A stretch of DNA of 32,350 nt, taken from NCBI GenBank assembly GCA_027859235.1, contig JAQIBE010000082.1, forward strand, positions 1 to 32,350, in the 5' to 3' direction. The notes beneath the pieces were generated by a model. It saw nothing but the letters and a program-made list of their open reading frames with translations. It was not told the origin of the DNA and searched no databases. A program made the translations under genes and the position numbers. This document shows positions 6,406 to 18,070 of this stretch, one piece after another. Origin of the DNA: Desulfobulbaceae bacterium (lineage in GTDB: Bacteria; Desulfobacterota; Desulfobulbia; Desulfobulbales; SURF-16). Position 1 is the first letter of the stretch; each line of letters begins with the position of its first letter.

Positions 6406-8826
6406 TCATAAGGAGATCTCCTTGGGATTTTTTTTTGGGCAGCTTAAGGTCAGGGTTTCTCCCGGATTCAGGTGGTGGATTTTATTCTGGAAGGAGACTT
6501 TTGTGGCCTCCAGATCGCAGTGGTCGCAGGTCAGGGTCATGGATTCCGGGGTCAGTTCAATGGTCAACCAGTTGCCCCGGTGTTTAATCCTCATAGAGAG
6601 TTGCGGCAAATCCTCGGGAATATCCGGATTGAGAAAGAGAATGTCGTCATGGAACTCCAGCCCTGTGAAGCAGCGCTGGAGAATATCCACGGTTCCGGCC
6701 ATGGAGCCCAGGTGAATGCCTTCATGGGTGGTGCCGCCCTGGATATCCGAAATATCGCTTTCCAGGCTTTTGTGGAAAAGCGCCAGGGAGCCCGGTCGAT
6801 CTGAGCGGGAGAGCACCCAGGAATGGACGATGTTGCTCAGAGTGGAGCCGTGGGAGCTTCTTTTCAGATAATAGTCGATGTTGGCGGGGATGATTGCGGG
6901 GTCAAAGGCATATCCCATCTGGCCGAAGAGCTCCTGCATTTCCTCGGCCGAGAAAAGATAGAAGAGCATGAGCACATCCGCCTGCTTAGAAACCTTATAG
7001 CGGTTGGGAGTATCCCCCTCTGCTTCCAGAATCCGGTCCAGCCGCTGGATATCCCCATATTTTTTCTGGTACCCCTCCCAGTCGAATTCCATCAGCTGAT
7101 CGTATCCCTCGAACTGGCTGATAATGTTGTCATTATGAAATACGACGTGCATCTTGCCGATAATATCCGGCCAGTGGGCGAGTTCCGCCTCTTCCAGGTC
7201 CAGAAGCTTCAGCAGGTCATGTCTCCTTTTGGGCGGCAGAGCCTCAATGGCCTTGAGGGCGGTGCGCAGCACATAGACGGTCATCACATTGGTGTAGGCG
7301 TTGTTGTCCAGCCCTGCCTTTGCCGAATCGGGGTAGCTGTCGTGATATTCGTCAGGCCCCATGACCCCGAGGATCTCGTAGCGGTCCAGGTCCTGGTTGA
7401 AGGTCGTGATGCCGGCCAGAAAACGGGCGATTTCCAGAATCATCTCCGCGCCGTAGGTGGAGAGGAACTCCCGATCACCGGTGACCTTATAATATTGCCA
7501 GACATTATAGGCGATGGCGGCATTGACATGGCGCTGCAGATGGGTGTTATCCGGCAGCCACCGTCCCGATTTCGGGTTCAGGTGGAGATGCTGGGTTTCT
7601 TCACGGCCGTTGCTGCCGCTCTGCCAGGGGTAAAGGGCGCCGCTCAATCCTTCTGCCTGGGCTGCCAGACGGGCCTGGGGCAGCCGTCTGTACCGGTACA
7701 TAAGCAGAGACTCGGTGAGGACCGGTATCCGCAGGTTGAGATAGGGAAAGATGAACAGTTCGTCCCAGAAGATATGGCCCCGGTATGCCTCGCCGTGCCA
7801 GCCTCTGGCCGGCACCCCTGTGTCCAATTCGATGGAATTTCTGGACACCGTCTGAAGGAGATGAAAAATGTGCAGCCGCAGAATCATCTGAGGCCGGTCG
7901 CTGTTTTGCAGCTTCATATCGCAGCGATCCCACAGGTGGTCCCATTTCAGTGCATGGCTGTGCAGAAGGTCCTCAAAACTCCCGGCATGGCCCACCGCTG
8001 TCACTGCCTCCAGGGAGGGCTCTGAGATGGCGAAATCCCTGGAGCTGAAAAGGGAGACCACCTTTTCCAAGGTTATCGGGATCTTCTTCCTTGCTTCCAC
8101 AAAAAAATCATGGCCGATATATCCGGGCTGCTGGACTATCTGTCGTTCTGTCTCCACCAGCTGCCCCTGGCTGGAGACGCGGATTCTGGCGGCCTGGGCC
8201 ACGTGCAGTCTGGACTGGTTGGTGGCCACCAGCAGAGAGATGGTCTCCTCATCAGCCGCCTCGCTCCGGATGGGGGAGAGGTGCTTGTTGTTGAGCTGTT
8301 TATACCGTTCCACTCCGGCATTGATCACCGTGCCGTCAAGGCTGGAGATGAACTGGAGCCGCCCCTCCCAATTTTCAGGGATGATGGTGGTCTCCAGGCC
8401 GGCCAGGTGCATCTCGTCCATGTGGACGAAGTGGCGCTGGATCAGGGTGGTTTCCCGACCCTGTTTGTCTCGGAACCGCACCGTTCTGGAAAGGAGGCCC
8501 TTTTTCATGTTGAGTTCCTGGCGATAGGAAAGGATATCGGCAGCCAGCATATTGAGCCAATCCCCCCCCTCTGGCCGGAAGCGGGTGAGCAGCCAGTTGG
8601 GCATATTCACCAGATCCTCATTTTCGATGACCCGGCCGGCGATCTCTGTTTTTAAGCGGTTATATCCACCGGCAAGATAGGTGCCCGGGTAATGGATCTC
8701 GCCCGCTTCCGATTCGGGCGAGGCACCGCGCGTGGCGAAATAGCCGTTTCCCAGGGTGCAGAGGGCCTCCCGCAGGGTTTCCTGTTCCGGTTCAAAGGTG
8801 TCATAAATCAGCTTCCAGTCACTCAT
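6406..8826 (-). CDS. Glycoside hydrolase family 65 disaccharide phosphorylase
   Basis: An 806-aa cytoplasmic GH65 enzyme. It should cleave an alpha-glucosidic disaccharide (trehalose, maltose, kojibiose or nigerose type) with phosphate, giving beta-glucose-1-phosphate and glucose. The N-terminal beta-sandwich starts SDWKLIYDTFEPEQETLREAL..LGNGYFATRG. The (alpha/alpha)6 barrel has the phosphate and substrate region ARGWHGEAYRGHIFWDELF (about 340-357) and the general acid in VMGPDEYHDSYPD (Glu493). A short C-terminal beta-domain ends the protein. Length and architecture are normal for the family. Its ATG overlaps the stop of the HAD fusion gene by 4 bp, so the two are co-translated. A beta-phosphoglucomutase next door fits a beta-glucose-1-phosphate product. 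The natural substrate cannot be fixed from sequence; trehalose is favoured by context only. Confidence 0.87.
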   Translation of the reverse strand: MSDWKLIYDTFEPEQETLREALCTLGNGYFATRGASPESEAGEIHYPGTYLAGGYNRLKTEIAGRVIENEDLVNMPNWLLTRFRPEGGDWLNMLAADILSYRQELNMKKGLLSRTVRFRDKQGRETTLIQRHFVHMDEMHLAGLETTIIPENWEGRLQFISSLDGTVINAGVERYKQLNNKHLSPIRSEAADEETISLLVATNQSRLHVAQAARIRVSSQGQLVETERQIVQQPGYIGHDFFVEARKKIPITLEKVVSLFSSRDFAISEPSLEAVTAVGHAGSFEDLLHSHALKWDHLWDRCDMKLQNSDRPQMILRLHIFHLLQTVSRNSIELDTGVPARGWHGEAYRGHIFWDELFIFPYLNLRIPVLTESLLMYRYRRLPQARLAAQAEGLSGALYPWQSGSNGREETQHLHLNPKSGRWLPDNTHLQRHVNAAIAYNVWQYYKVTGDREFLSTYGAEMILEIARFLAGITTFNQDLDRYEILGVMGPDEYHDSYPDSAKAGLDNNAYTNVMTVYVLRTALKAIEALPPKRRHDLLKLLDLEEAELAHWPDIIGKMHVVFHNDNIISQFEGYDQLMEFDWEGYQKKYGDIQRLDRILEAEGDTPNRYKVSKQADVLMLFYLFSAEEMQELFGQMGYAFDPAIIPANIDYYLKRSSHGSTLSNIVHSWVLSRSDRPGSLALFHKSLESDISDIQGGTTHEGIHLGSMAGTVDILQRCFTGLEFHDDILFLNPDIPEDLPQLSMRIKHRGNWLTIELTPESMTLTCDHCDLEATKVSFQNKIHHLNPGETLTLSCPKKNPKEISL

Positions 8827-10391
8827 GATGGCCTCCGGGCCAAAGGGATCAGTTGCAGAAGAAATCGACGCACCTCGTCGGGATTCTTCAGGGTGTAGTC
8901 GGCGGCGGTCTCATCGGGGCGCTCCTGGACCATAATGGTGATTCCCCGACCCTTCAGGGCCCGGAAGGCGTCTTCGTCGGTGACATCATCGCCGATGTAA
9001 AATGGCAGCACATCCTCCCTGTCCAGTTTCAGGGTGTGCAGCAAGAAGAGAAGCGCCTTTCCCTTGTGCCAGTCCATCCGGGGCTGCAGTTCGAAAATCT
9101 TTTTTCCATAGGCCTGCCGCAGCTTCGGGTTGCCGGCGGCAACCTCTTCCACCACCTTTTCAACCTCTGCGACCCGTTCCGGGTCAACCCGCCGGAAATG
9201 GATGGCAATGGCGAATTTTTTGCGCTCAAGAAGCAGGCCCGGCACGGCGTCCAGTTTCCGGGTCAGTTCTTTTTCTGCCTGGTCAAGGAAGGGTAGGAAT
9301 TCCTCCCCCACCCTGTTTTCCACCTGTAACCCCTCGGGTCCGGCGATATCAAAGCCATGGCTGCCGGCATAAACCAGGGTGTCAAGCCGCGCCTTATCCC
9401 GCACATCCGGGAGGTCCCGGCCGCTGATGATCCCCACCGCGCAATGACGGGAGAGCTCCCTTACCGCCTCCCGCGTTTCTTCTGACATGATCGCCTGATC
9501 CGGGGTTTCCACGATGGGGGTGAGGGTGCCGTCATAGTCGAGAAAAATCGCCAGCGCTTTTCTGTCGGCCCGACTGGAAATCGTGGCAAAATCCTCCAGG
9601 GCAGAGGAGGACGGGGCCGCGGCTGCAAGATCATGGGTGATACGCACTTCCCTGAGGTCTGCCACCACCATATCGGCCCCGTTGTCCAGGAGGGCTTCTT
9701 CGCCCCCGCCCCGGGCAATGCCGATGACCAGGCCGAAATTGCCTGCCCGGCCGGCCTGGACTCCGGAAACAGCATCTTCGATCACCACCGCTCGTTGCGG
9801 TTCCACCTGCAGTTGCCGGGCCGCCTGCAGGAAGATATCAGGGGCCGGTTTGCCGGGTATTCCCAGGATCTCTGCGTCCACCCCGTCCACCTTCACATCA
9901 AAAAGAGGAGAAAGATGCACGGAATCGAGAATCATGGCGCAGTTCCGGCTGGAGGAAATCACCGCCGCGCGCAAGCCGTGCTTTTTGGCGCTGTGGATCA
10001 ACTCTACGGTGGATTCATAGACATCCGCGCCCTTTTCCTCGATTTGCTGCAAGAAATCCATATTCTTACGCTTGCCCAGGGCCTGGATGGTGGCGGCCTC
10101 GGGCGGATCCTCCGGCCCTCCTTCCGGCAGGTTGATTTGCCGTGACTCGAGAAAACTGCGCACTCCGTCGAAACGGGGTTTCCCATCCACATAGGAGCGA
10201 TAATCCGTCTCTATTTCAAAAGGGTGAAAGGAACCCCCTTGGCTGGCGGCATGTTGGGCCAGAAAATCATCAAACATCCGTTTCCATGCCGCGGCATGGA
10301 TGGATGCCGTATCCGTAATCACACCATCAAGATCAAAAATAAGCGCATCAAAATCAGATGCCGCCAGAGCATGGGTTGTTTTTTGCTGCAC
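8823..10391 (-). CDS. Fusion protein: beta-phosphoglucomutase-like HAD + trehalose-6-phosphate phosphatase
   Basis: A 522-aa protein with two HAD units. The first (about 14-250) is beta-phosphoglucomutase-like: nucleophile motif FDLDGVITDT (Asp20/Asp22), then ISSSRN, GKPAPDIFLQA and VIEDAVSGVQAG. It should convert beta-glucose-1-phosphate to glucose-6-phosphate. The second (about 278-515) is an OtsB-type trehalose-6-phosphate phosphatase: FLDYDGTLTPI (283-293), IISGRDL, AGSHGFDI and YIGDDVTDEDAF (465-476). Both catalytic sets look intact. The GTG at 10391 is chosen because GGAGG lies 10 nt upstream; an upstream TTG at 10433 lies inside a RhuM remnant. It overlaps the GH65 gene by 4 bp. No trehalose-6-phosphate synthase is encoded in the window. 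Confidence 0.88.
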   Translation of the reverse strand: MQQKTTHALAASDFDALIFDLDGVITDTASIHAAAWKRMFDDFLAQHAASQGGSFHPFEIETDYRSYVDGKPRFDGVRSFLESRQINLPEGGPEDPPEAATIQALGKRKNMDFLQQIEEKGADVYESTVELIHSAKKHGLRAAVISSSRNCAMILDSVHLSPLFDVKVDGVDAEILGIPGKPAPDIFLQAARQLQVEPQRAVVIEDAVSGVQAGRAGNFGLVIGIARGGGEEALLDNGADMVVADLREVRITHDLAAAAPSSSALEDFATISSRADRKALAIFLDYDGTLTPIVETPDQAIMSEETREAVRELSRHCAVGIISGRDLPDVRDKARLDTLVYAGSHGFDIAGPEGLQVENRVGEEFLPFLDQAEKELTRKLDAVPGLLLERKKFAIAIHFRRVDPERVAEVEKVVEEVAAGNPKLRQAYGKKIFELQPRMDWHKGKALLFLLHTLKLDREDVLPFYIGDDVTDEDAFRALKGRGITIMVQERPDETAADYTLKNPDEVRRFLLQLIPLARRPS

Positions 10392-10663
10392 TATTTTTCC
10401 GCCTCCGGTTTTATGATAATCAACTGGGAACAAGGACGTTCGCCCTCTTTTTGAACTGCCGAGAAATCCTCGGTAGTTGCTTTTTTCTCAAGTTCCTCAT
10501 CCGTAAAAATATTTTTCAGATGGAGGCTTATATTGTCAGCAGAGGTGTCAAAGAGTTCTGCCATCTGCCTCTAGGTAAGCCAGACGGTGTCGTGGTCGAG
10601 CCGCACCTCAACGATGCTCTATTCTACCTCATAGATAATTATTTCACCGTGTTTATTCTGCAT
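10391..10663 (-). pseudogene. RhuM-like N-terminal fragment with two in-frame stops
   Basis: The frame from the ATG at 10663 reads MQNKHGEIIIYEVE, a TAG (10619-10621), SIVEVRLDHDTVWLT, a second TAG, then RQMAELFDTSADNISLHLKN and TEDFSAVQKEGERP. This is the N-terminus of the RhuM (virulence protein/KilA-N-like) family, whose members normally exceed 300 aa and often sit inside type I restriction-modification operons. The rest is missing. The frame ends in a TAG whose G is the first base of the GTG start of the HAD fusion gene, so the ribosome binding site of that gene lies inside the remnant. Confidence 0.8.
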
Positions 10664-10664
10664 A

Positions 10665-10736
10665 TTAAGCCACCAACGTTTCGTTTAATTCTGTAATTAT
10701 CACATTCAATTCATCACCAAAAAGCTGATACACCTT
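10665..10736 (-). pseudogene. Possible C-terminal tail of a type I restriction (HsdR-like) subunit
   Basis: Immediately before the RhuM fragment, in the same direction, a frame reads KVYQLFGDELNVIITELNETLVA and stops at 10665-10667, one base before the RhuM ATG. The acidic leucine-rich ending (ELNETLVA) resembles the last residues of type I HsdR proteins. The neighbouring RhuM piece supports a former restriction-modification locus. The stretch is only 23 residues, so the assignment is weak. Confidence 0.33.
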
Positions 10737-10793
10737 GCTGAGAGGGCAGGCCTGCAACGGTTTCTGCAGGAGGGTTGCCGATATGTTCTTGAG

Positions 10794-12770
10794 TCAGACC
10801 GGCGGAGCGCTCTTTGCGGCCAGGAGATCCAGTTCCGTAAGCAGGCTGTCGTGCCCTTGGCAAAAGGCCCGGCCCCGGGCCCGGATGGCCAGGGCAAGGG
10901 CCTTGGGGATGTTGATGGCCCGGTTGCGGGCCAGCCTTTCCTGGTAATCACGCTCAAAATCAGCTGTTATCCGCAGCGACCAGTTGTCGTCACTCACCGA
11001 GCCCGGCCGGTTGTAGATATCCCGGACCCCCAGCAGGTCGGTGAAGAAGATCATGACGTTGGAGGCGGGTCCGACAAAGAGATTAGCAACCTTGGCCTGG
11101 ACTAGCTCACCCACGTCACCGGCCACTTTGGCGCTCCAGCCCTCCTCTTCTGCACCCTCAGGGTGCAGACGCCAGGCCAGATAGTCGGCCTGCTGGCGGG
11201 CAGCACCCGAGTCTCGCCATTGCTCGGCCAGGAACCAGATGGAGGGGGTGTCATGGTTGCCCAGCATGATCCAGTCCTCAGACCGGGCGTTCTCGCTCCG
11301 GTACACATCATCCGGATTGCCCAGATCCGCCTTCTGGCTGACCCGGAAGCGGCCCAGTCCATAGCGCTCCATGACGCGCCTGATCGGATAGGGCTGGGTG
11401 GAGAGGATTTCGCAGGCAATGGCCTGGGATTCCTGGCCCTGGCCGTGGGTTGCCTGCATGATGACATCAAAGAGCAGGCCGTAGCGCTCAACCTGGGCCG
11501 GCTCCAGATCCCGCACCCAGTCATCAACATACCGGGGCCGGTGGTGATTGATCTGATTCGGCCGGGGAATGGCGAAGGCGGCAAGTTCCGGGTGGTCAGG
11601 GAGATCAGGCGAGGCAAAGAGCCGCGCGCCGGCCTGCACCGCGGCCAGGGAGTCCTCCTGGCCGGCCCGGTAGACCCAGGGGCAGACCAGACCGTGGGGA
11701 TGATCAATGCGCAACCCGTCGAACTCCCGGAGCATTTTTTCCAGGCGTTGGCGCAGGAAACACAGGGCTGCACCGGGGCGGCCACTGCTGCCTACGAAAT
11801 AACGGCCAGGATCCAGCACCGGATAGTTCCAGGGTTGACCCGCCGGGTTGGTACGGCTAGGGGGGGCGCCCATAAAATAGCCGGCGAGCAGAAAGGACTC
11901 CACGAACCAGCCATCGCGATCAGAAAACCCTATCTGCAGATCACCAAAAAGCTGGAGGCCCAACTGGTGGGCATAGCCACGCAGCTGCCGATGTTGGCGA
12001 TCCAGCAGAAACTGGGTAAAGGCATAGGCGGCAATGGCTTCACTATATTGGCTGAACAAGGTGCGCCGTCTGGATACAAATTGCTTCCCTCCCCGCCAGA
12101 GATGGCGGTCGAGCCTGGCCTGGGGGCTGCCCTCCCAGTCCTGCCAGTTACGGTTGCCATAATGATGGCGCAGGGCCTCGTAAAGACCGTCCCGTATGAG
12201 CCAGCCATTATTTTTCCGGCGGAAAAGGGCAAATTCGCCAGCAAGATCAGCAAGCCCCCCCCTACCTTGACCGGCCAGGTACGTGGGCCATACCTCCTCC
12301 AGAATCCGGGACCGAGCATAGCAGGCATATTCATGCACCGTCCGGAACCGGGCAGCCTGGGGCCGATCCGCCACCAGCTCCGCCAGGGTCTCCCGGCTCA
12401 GCAGTTTGCCCCAGGGTGCGGTGGTGAGGGGCAGTGGCGCCAGGGAAAGGCGGTTGCGCGAAAAGAGGGTGCCGTCGTAAGGCGAGGGGTTGGAGGGCGA
12501 GGTCATGCCCTGGGGACCCAGTTGCACACCGGTAAAGCCCAGACCACGGATAAAGGCGAAAAATTCCCGGGATCCTTGACTATAGGGGGAGCCTCGGCCG
12601 ATATCCTCCTCCGCCCAGCAGGGAAAGGCCGCATCCTGAATGCCGAGCAGGAGGTGGCGGATACCAAGGAGCTGCAGGGCCTCCTGAATGGCGGCGGGCG
12701 GATTCCCCCCACGCTTGCGCTCATCGCCCTCCTGGGCCTGACCTCCCACCGGTTCGTCGGGTTCAATCAT
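10794..12770 (-). CDS. malQ: 4-alpha-glucanotransferase (amylomaltase), GH77, divergent
   Basis: A 658-aa cytoplasmic GH77 enzyme that should transfer maltodextrin segments between alpha-1,4-glucan chains. Recognisable elements are [16 protein letters not shown] (91-106), the [20 protein letters not shown] stretch (301-320), the nucleophile region [12 protein letters not shown] (Asp356) and the third catalytic Asp in LGNHDTPSI (Asp507). The acid/base region reads IACEILST (Glu454), where most family members have EDLG, so this is an outlier of the family though the acidic triad is kept. The ATG overlaps the end of glgB by 8 bp. It may recycle short linear chains left by GlgE and GlgB. The scar of RhuM/HsdR pieces follows it. 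Confidence 0.82.
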   Translation of the reverse strand: MIEPDEPVGGQAQEGDERKRGGNPPAAIQEALQLLGIRHLLLGIQDAAFPCWAEEDIGRGSPYSQGSREFFAFIRGLGFTGVQLGPQGMTSPSNPSPYDGTLFSRNRLSLAPLPLTTAPWGKLLSRETLAELVADRPQAARFRTVHEYACYARSRILEEVWPTYLAGQGRGGLADLAGEFALFRRKNNGWLIRDGLYEALRHHYGNRNWQDWEGSPQARLDRHLWRGGKQFVSRRRTLFSQYSEAIAAYAFTQFLLDRQHRQLRGYAHQLGLQLFGDLQIGFSDRDGWFVESFLLAGYFMGAPPSRTNPAGQPWNYPVLDPGRYFVGSSGRPGAALCFLRQRLEKMLREFDGLRIDHPHGLVCPWVYRAGQEDSLAAVQAGARLFASPDLPDHPELAAFAIPRPNQINHHRPRYVDDWVRDLEPAQVERYGLLFDVIMQATHGQGQESQAIACEILSTQPYPIRRVMERYGLGRFRVSQKADLGNPDDVYRSENARSEDWIMLGNHDTPSIWFLAEQWRDSGAARQQADYLAWRLHPEGAEEEGWSAKVAGDVGELVQAKVANLFVGPASNVMIFFTDLLGVRDIYNRPGSVSDDNWSLRITADFERDYQERLARNRAINIPKALALAIRARGRAFCQGHDSLLTELDLLAAKSAPPV

Positions 12771-14663
12771 CGGCCTTTCTCCGGAAAACCACCATGGCCA
12801 TGGGCGGCAGAGTCACCATGAGGGAGTGATAATGGCCAAAGGCCGCCACCGGGCTGGCCTCCACCCCGCCGAGATTTCCCTGGCCAGAGCCGCCGTAGAG
12901 GGGGGCATCGCTGTTGAGGATCTCTGCCCAGAAACCACCGGTGGGCACGCCCAGCCGGTGATTGTGGCGAGGAGTCGGGGTGAAGTTGCAGGCACAGACC
13001 ACCACGTCTCCCTGGTTCCGGCCGTGGCGGCTAAAAGAGATGACACTCTCCTCGGAATCATTGGCATCCAGCCAGGAGAAGCCGCCACCTTCAAAGTCCA
13101 GTTCATACAGGGCAGGTTCCCCCCGCAGGGTGGTATTGAGATCCCGCACCCAGCGCTGCAGACCGCGGTGATCTGCATCCGCAAGGAGATGCCAGTCCAG
13201 GCTGACATCGTGGTTCCACTCCGCCCATTGGCCGAATTCGTCCCCCATGAAAAGGAGCTTCTTGCCGGGATGGGTGAACATGAATCCCAGCAGCAATCTG
13301 AGGTTGGCAAAGCGCTGCCAGCGGTCGCCCGGCATCTTGTTCAGCAGCGATCCCTTACCGTGCACCACCTCGTCATGGGAAAGGGGCAGCAGAAAATTTT
13401 CCTGGAAGGCATAGACCAGGCTGAAGGTGAGCTGGTGGTGGTGGTACTTGCGGTAGATGGGCTCCTTGGTCATGTAGAGGAGAATGTCGTGCATCCAGCC
13501 CATATTCCATTTGAGCCCAAAACCGAGCCCCCCCACATAGGTGGGCCGGGAAACGATGGGCCAGTCCGTGGATTCCTCGGCAGCCATGATCACATCCGGG
13601 TGTTCCTCATAGACCAGCTCATTGCAGCGCCGGATAAAGGCGATGGCCTCCAGATTCTCCCGGCCGCCGTAGATATTAGGGATCCACTCGCCTTCCTGCC
13701 GGGAATAATCAAGATAGAGCATACTGGCCACCGCGTCCATCCGGAGACCATCGACATGGTAGACCTCCAGCCAGAAGAGGGCATTGGCCAGAAGGAAATT
13801 GGCCACCTCCCGCCGGCCTAAATTGAAGATGGCGGTATCCCAATCCTGGTGAAGTCCCTGGCGGGGATCGGCGTGCTCGTAAAGATGGGTGCCGTCGAAA
13901 TAGCCGAGGCCATGCTCGTCCCGGGGAAAATGGGCAGGCACCCAGTCGAGGATAACGCCGATATCGTGCCTGTGCAGAGAATCCACCAGATACATGAAGT
14001 CGTGGGGGGTGCCGAAGCGGCTGGTGGGGGCAAAATAACCCACCGGCTGATAGCCCCAGGAGCCGTCAAAGGGGTGTTCGGTGACGGGCAGGAACTCCAC
14101 GTGGGTGAAACCCATCTCCGCCACATAGGCTGCCAACTTTTCAGCCAGTTGCCGGTAGGTGAGCCAGCAATTGCCCTCCCCCCGCATCCAGGAGCCCAGA
14201 TGGACCTCGTAGATGGAGATGGGGGCAGCCAGGCTGTTTTTCCCCTTCCGCTCCGCCATCCAGACGCCATCTCCCCACTCATAGCCCTCCATATTCCAGA
14301 TCCGGGAAGCGGTCTGGGGGGTGATTTCAGCGGCGAAGCCGAAGGGATCGGTCTTCTGGACCCGGTAGTCTCCGTAGCGGGAGGTAATGGCGTATTTGTA
14401 GAGCTGGCCATGATCGGCCCCTGGCACAAATCCCACCCAGAAGCCGCTGCTGAGATGGTTGTCGAGCATTGCCACCCCTTCCTGCCACTCATTGAAATCC
14501 CCCACCACAGATACCGCGGCCGCGCCTGGCGCCCACACTGCAAACCAGCATCCCTGCCTGCCCTGCTCTTGACCGGGATGGGCGCCAAGCTTTTCCCAGG
14601 CCCGGTAGTGCACCCCCTCCCCCAGCAGATGCAGGTCATATTCGGAGAGAAAAGAGGTCTTGG

Positions 14664-14667
<4 letters not shown>
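12763..14667 (-). CDS. glgB: 1,4-alpha-glucan branching enzyme
   Basis: A 634-aa GH13_9 branching enzyme that cuts alpha-1,4-glucan and re-attaches the piece by an alpha-1,6 bond. A CBM48 module (about 38-130, [20 protein letters not shown]) precedes the (beta/alpha)8 barrel. The catalytic residues are visible: nucleophile Asp311 in [19 protein letters not shown], acid/base Glu364 in MAAEEST and Asp432 in [11 protein letters not shown]. Length matches the short GlgB type lacking the extra N-terminal module. AAGGAG lies 8 nt before the ATG. The start overlaps the treS stop by 4 bp and the gene overlaps malQ by 8 bp, so the three are translationally coupled. In this cluster it should branch the glucan made by GlgE. 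Confidence 0.95.
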
Positions 14668-17999
<3,332 letters not shown>

Positions 18000-18070
18000 G
18001 ATTTGGGTTCCCTCAGCAATGGCTGTTCAGGCTGTCGCCGCCTATTGGCCGGCAGGTTGAGCCAGGCATC

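Noticed and set aside
6823-8025. Plus-strand open frame (400 codons) opposite the GH65 gene
   Set aside because: It is a shadow of the GH65 coding sequence and shows no family resemblance.
11163-12821. Long open frame (552 codons) on the plus strand opposite malQ
   Set aside because: It lies fully antisense to a well-supported GH77 gene. The GC-rich third positions of the real gene keep the opposite frame open, and the translation shows no domain.
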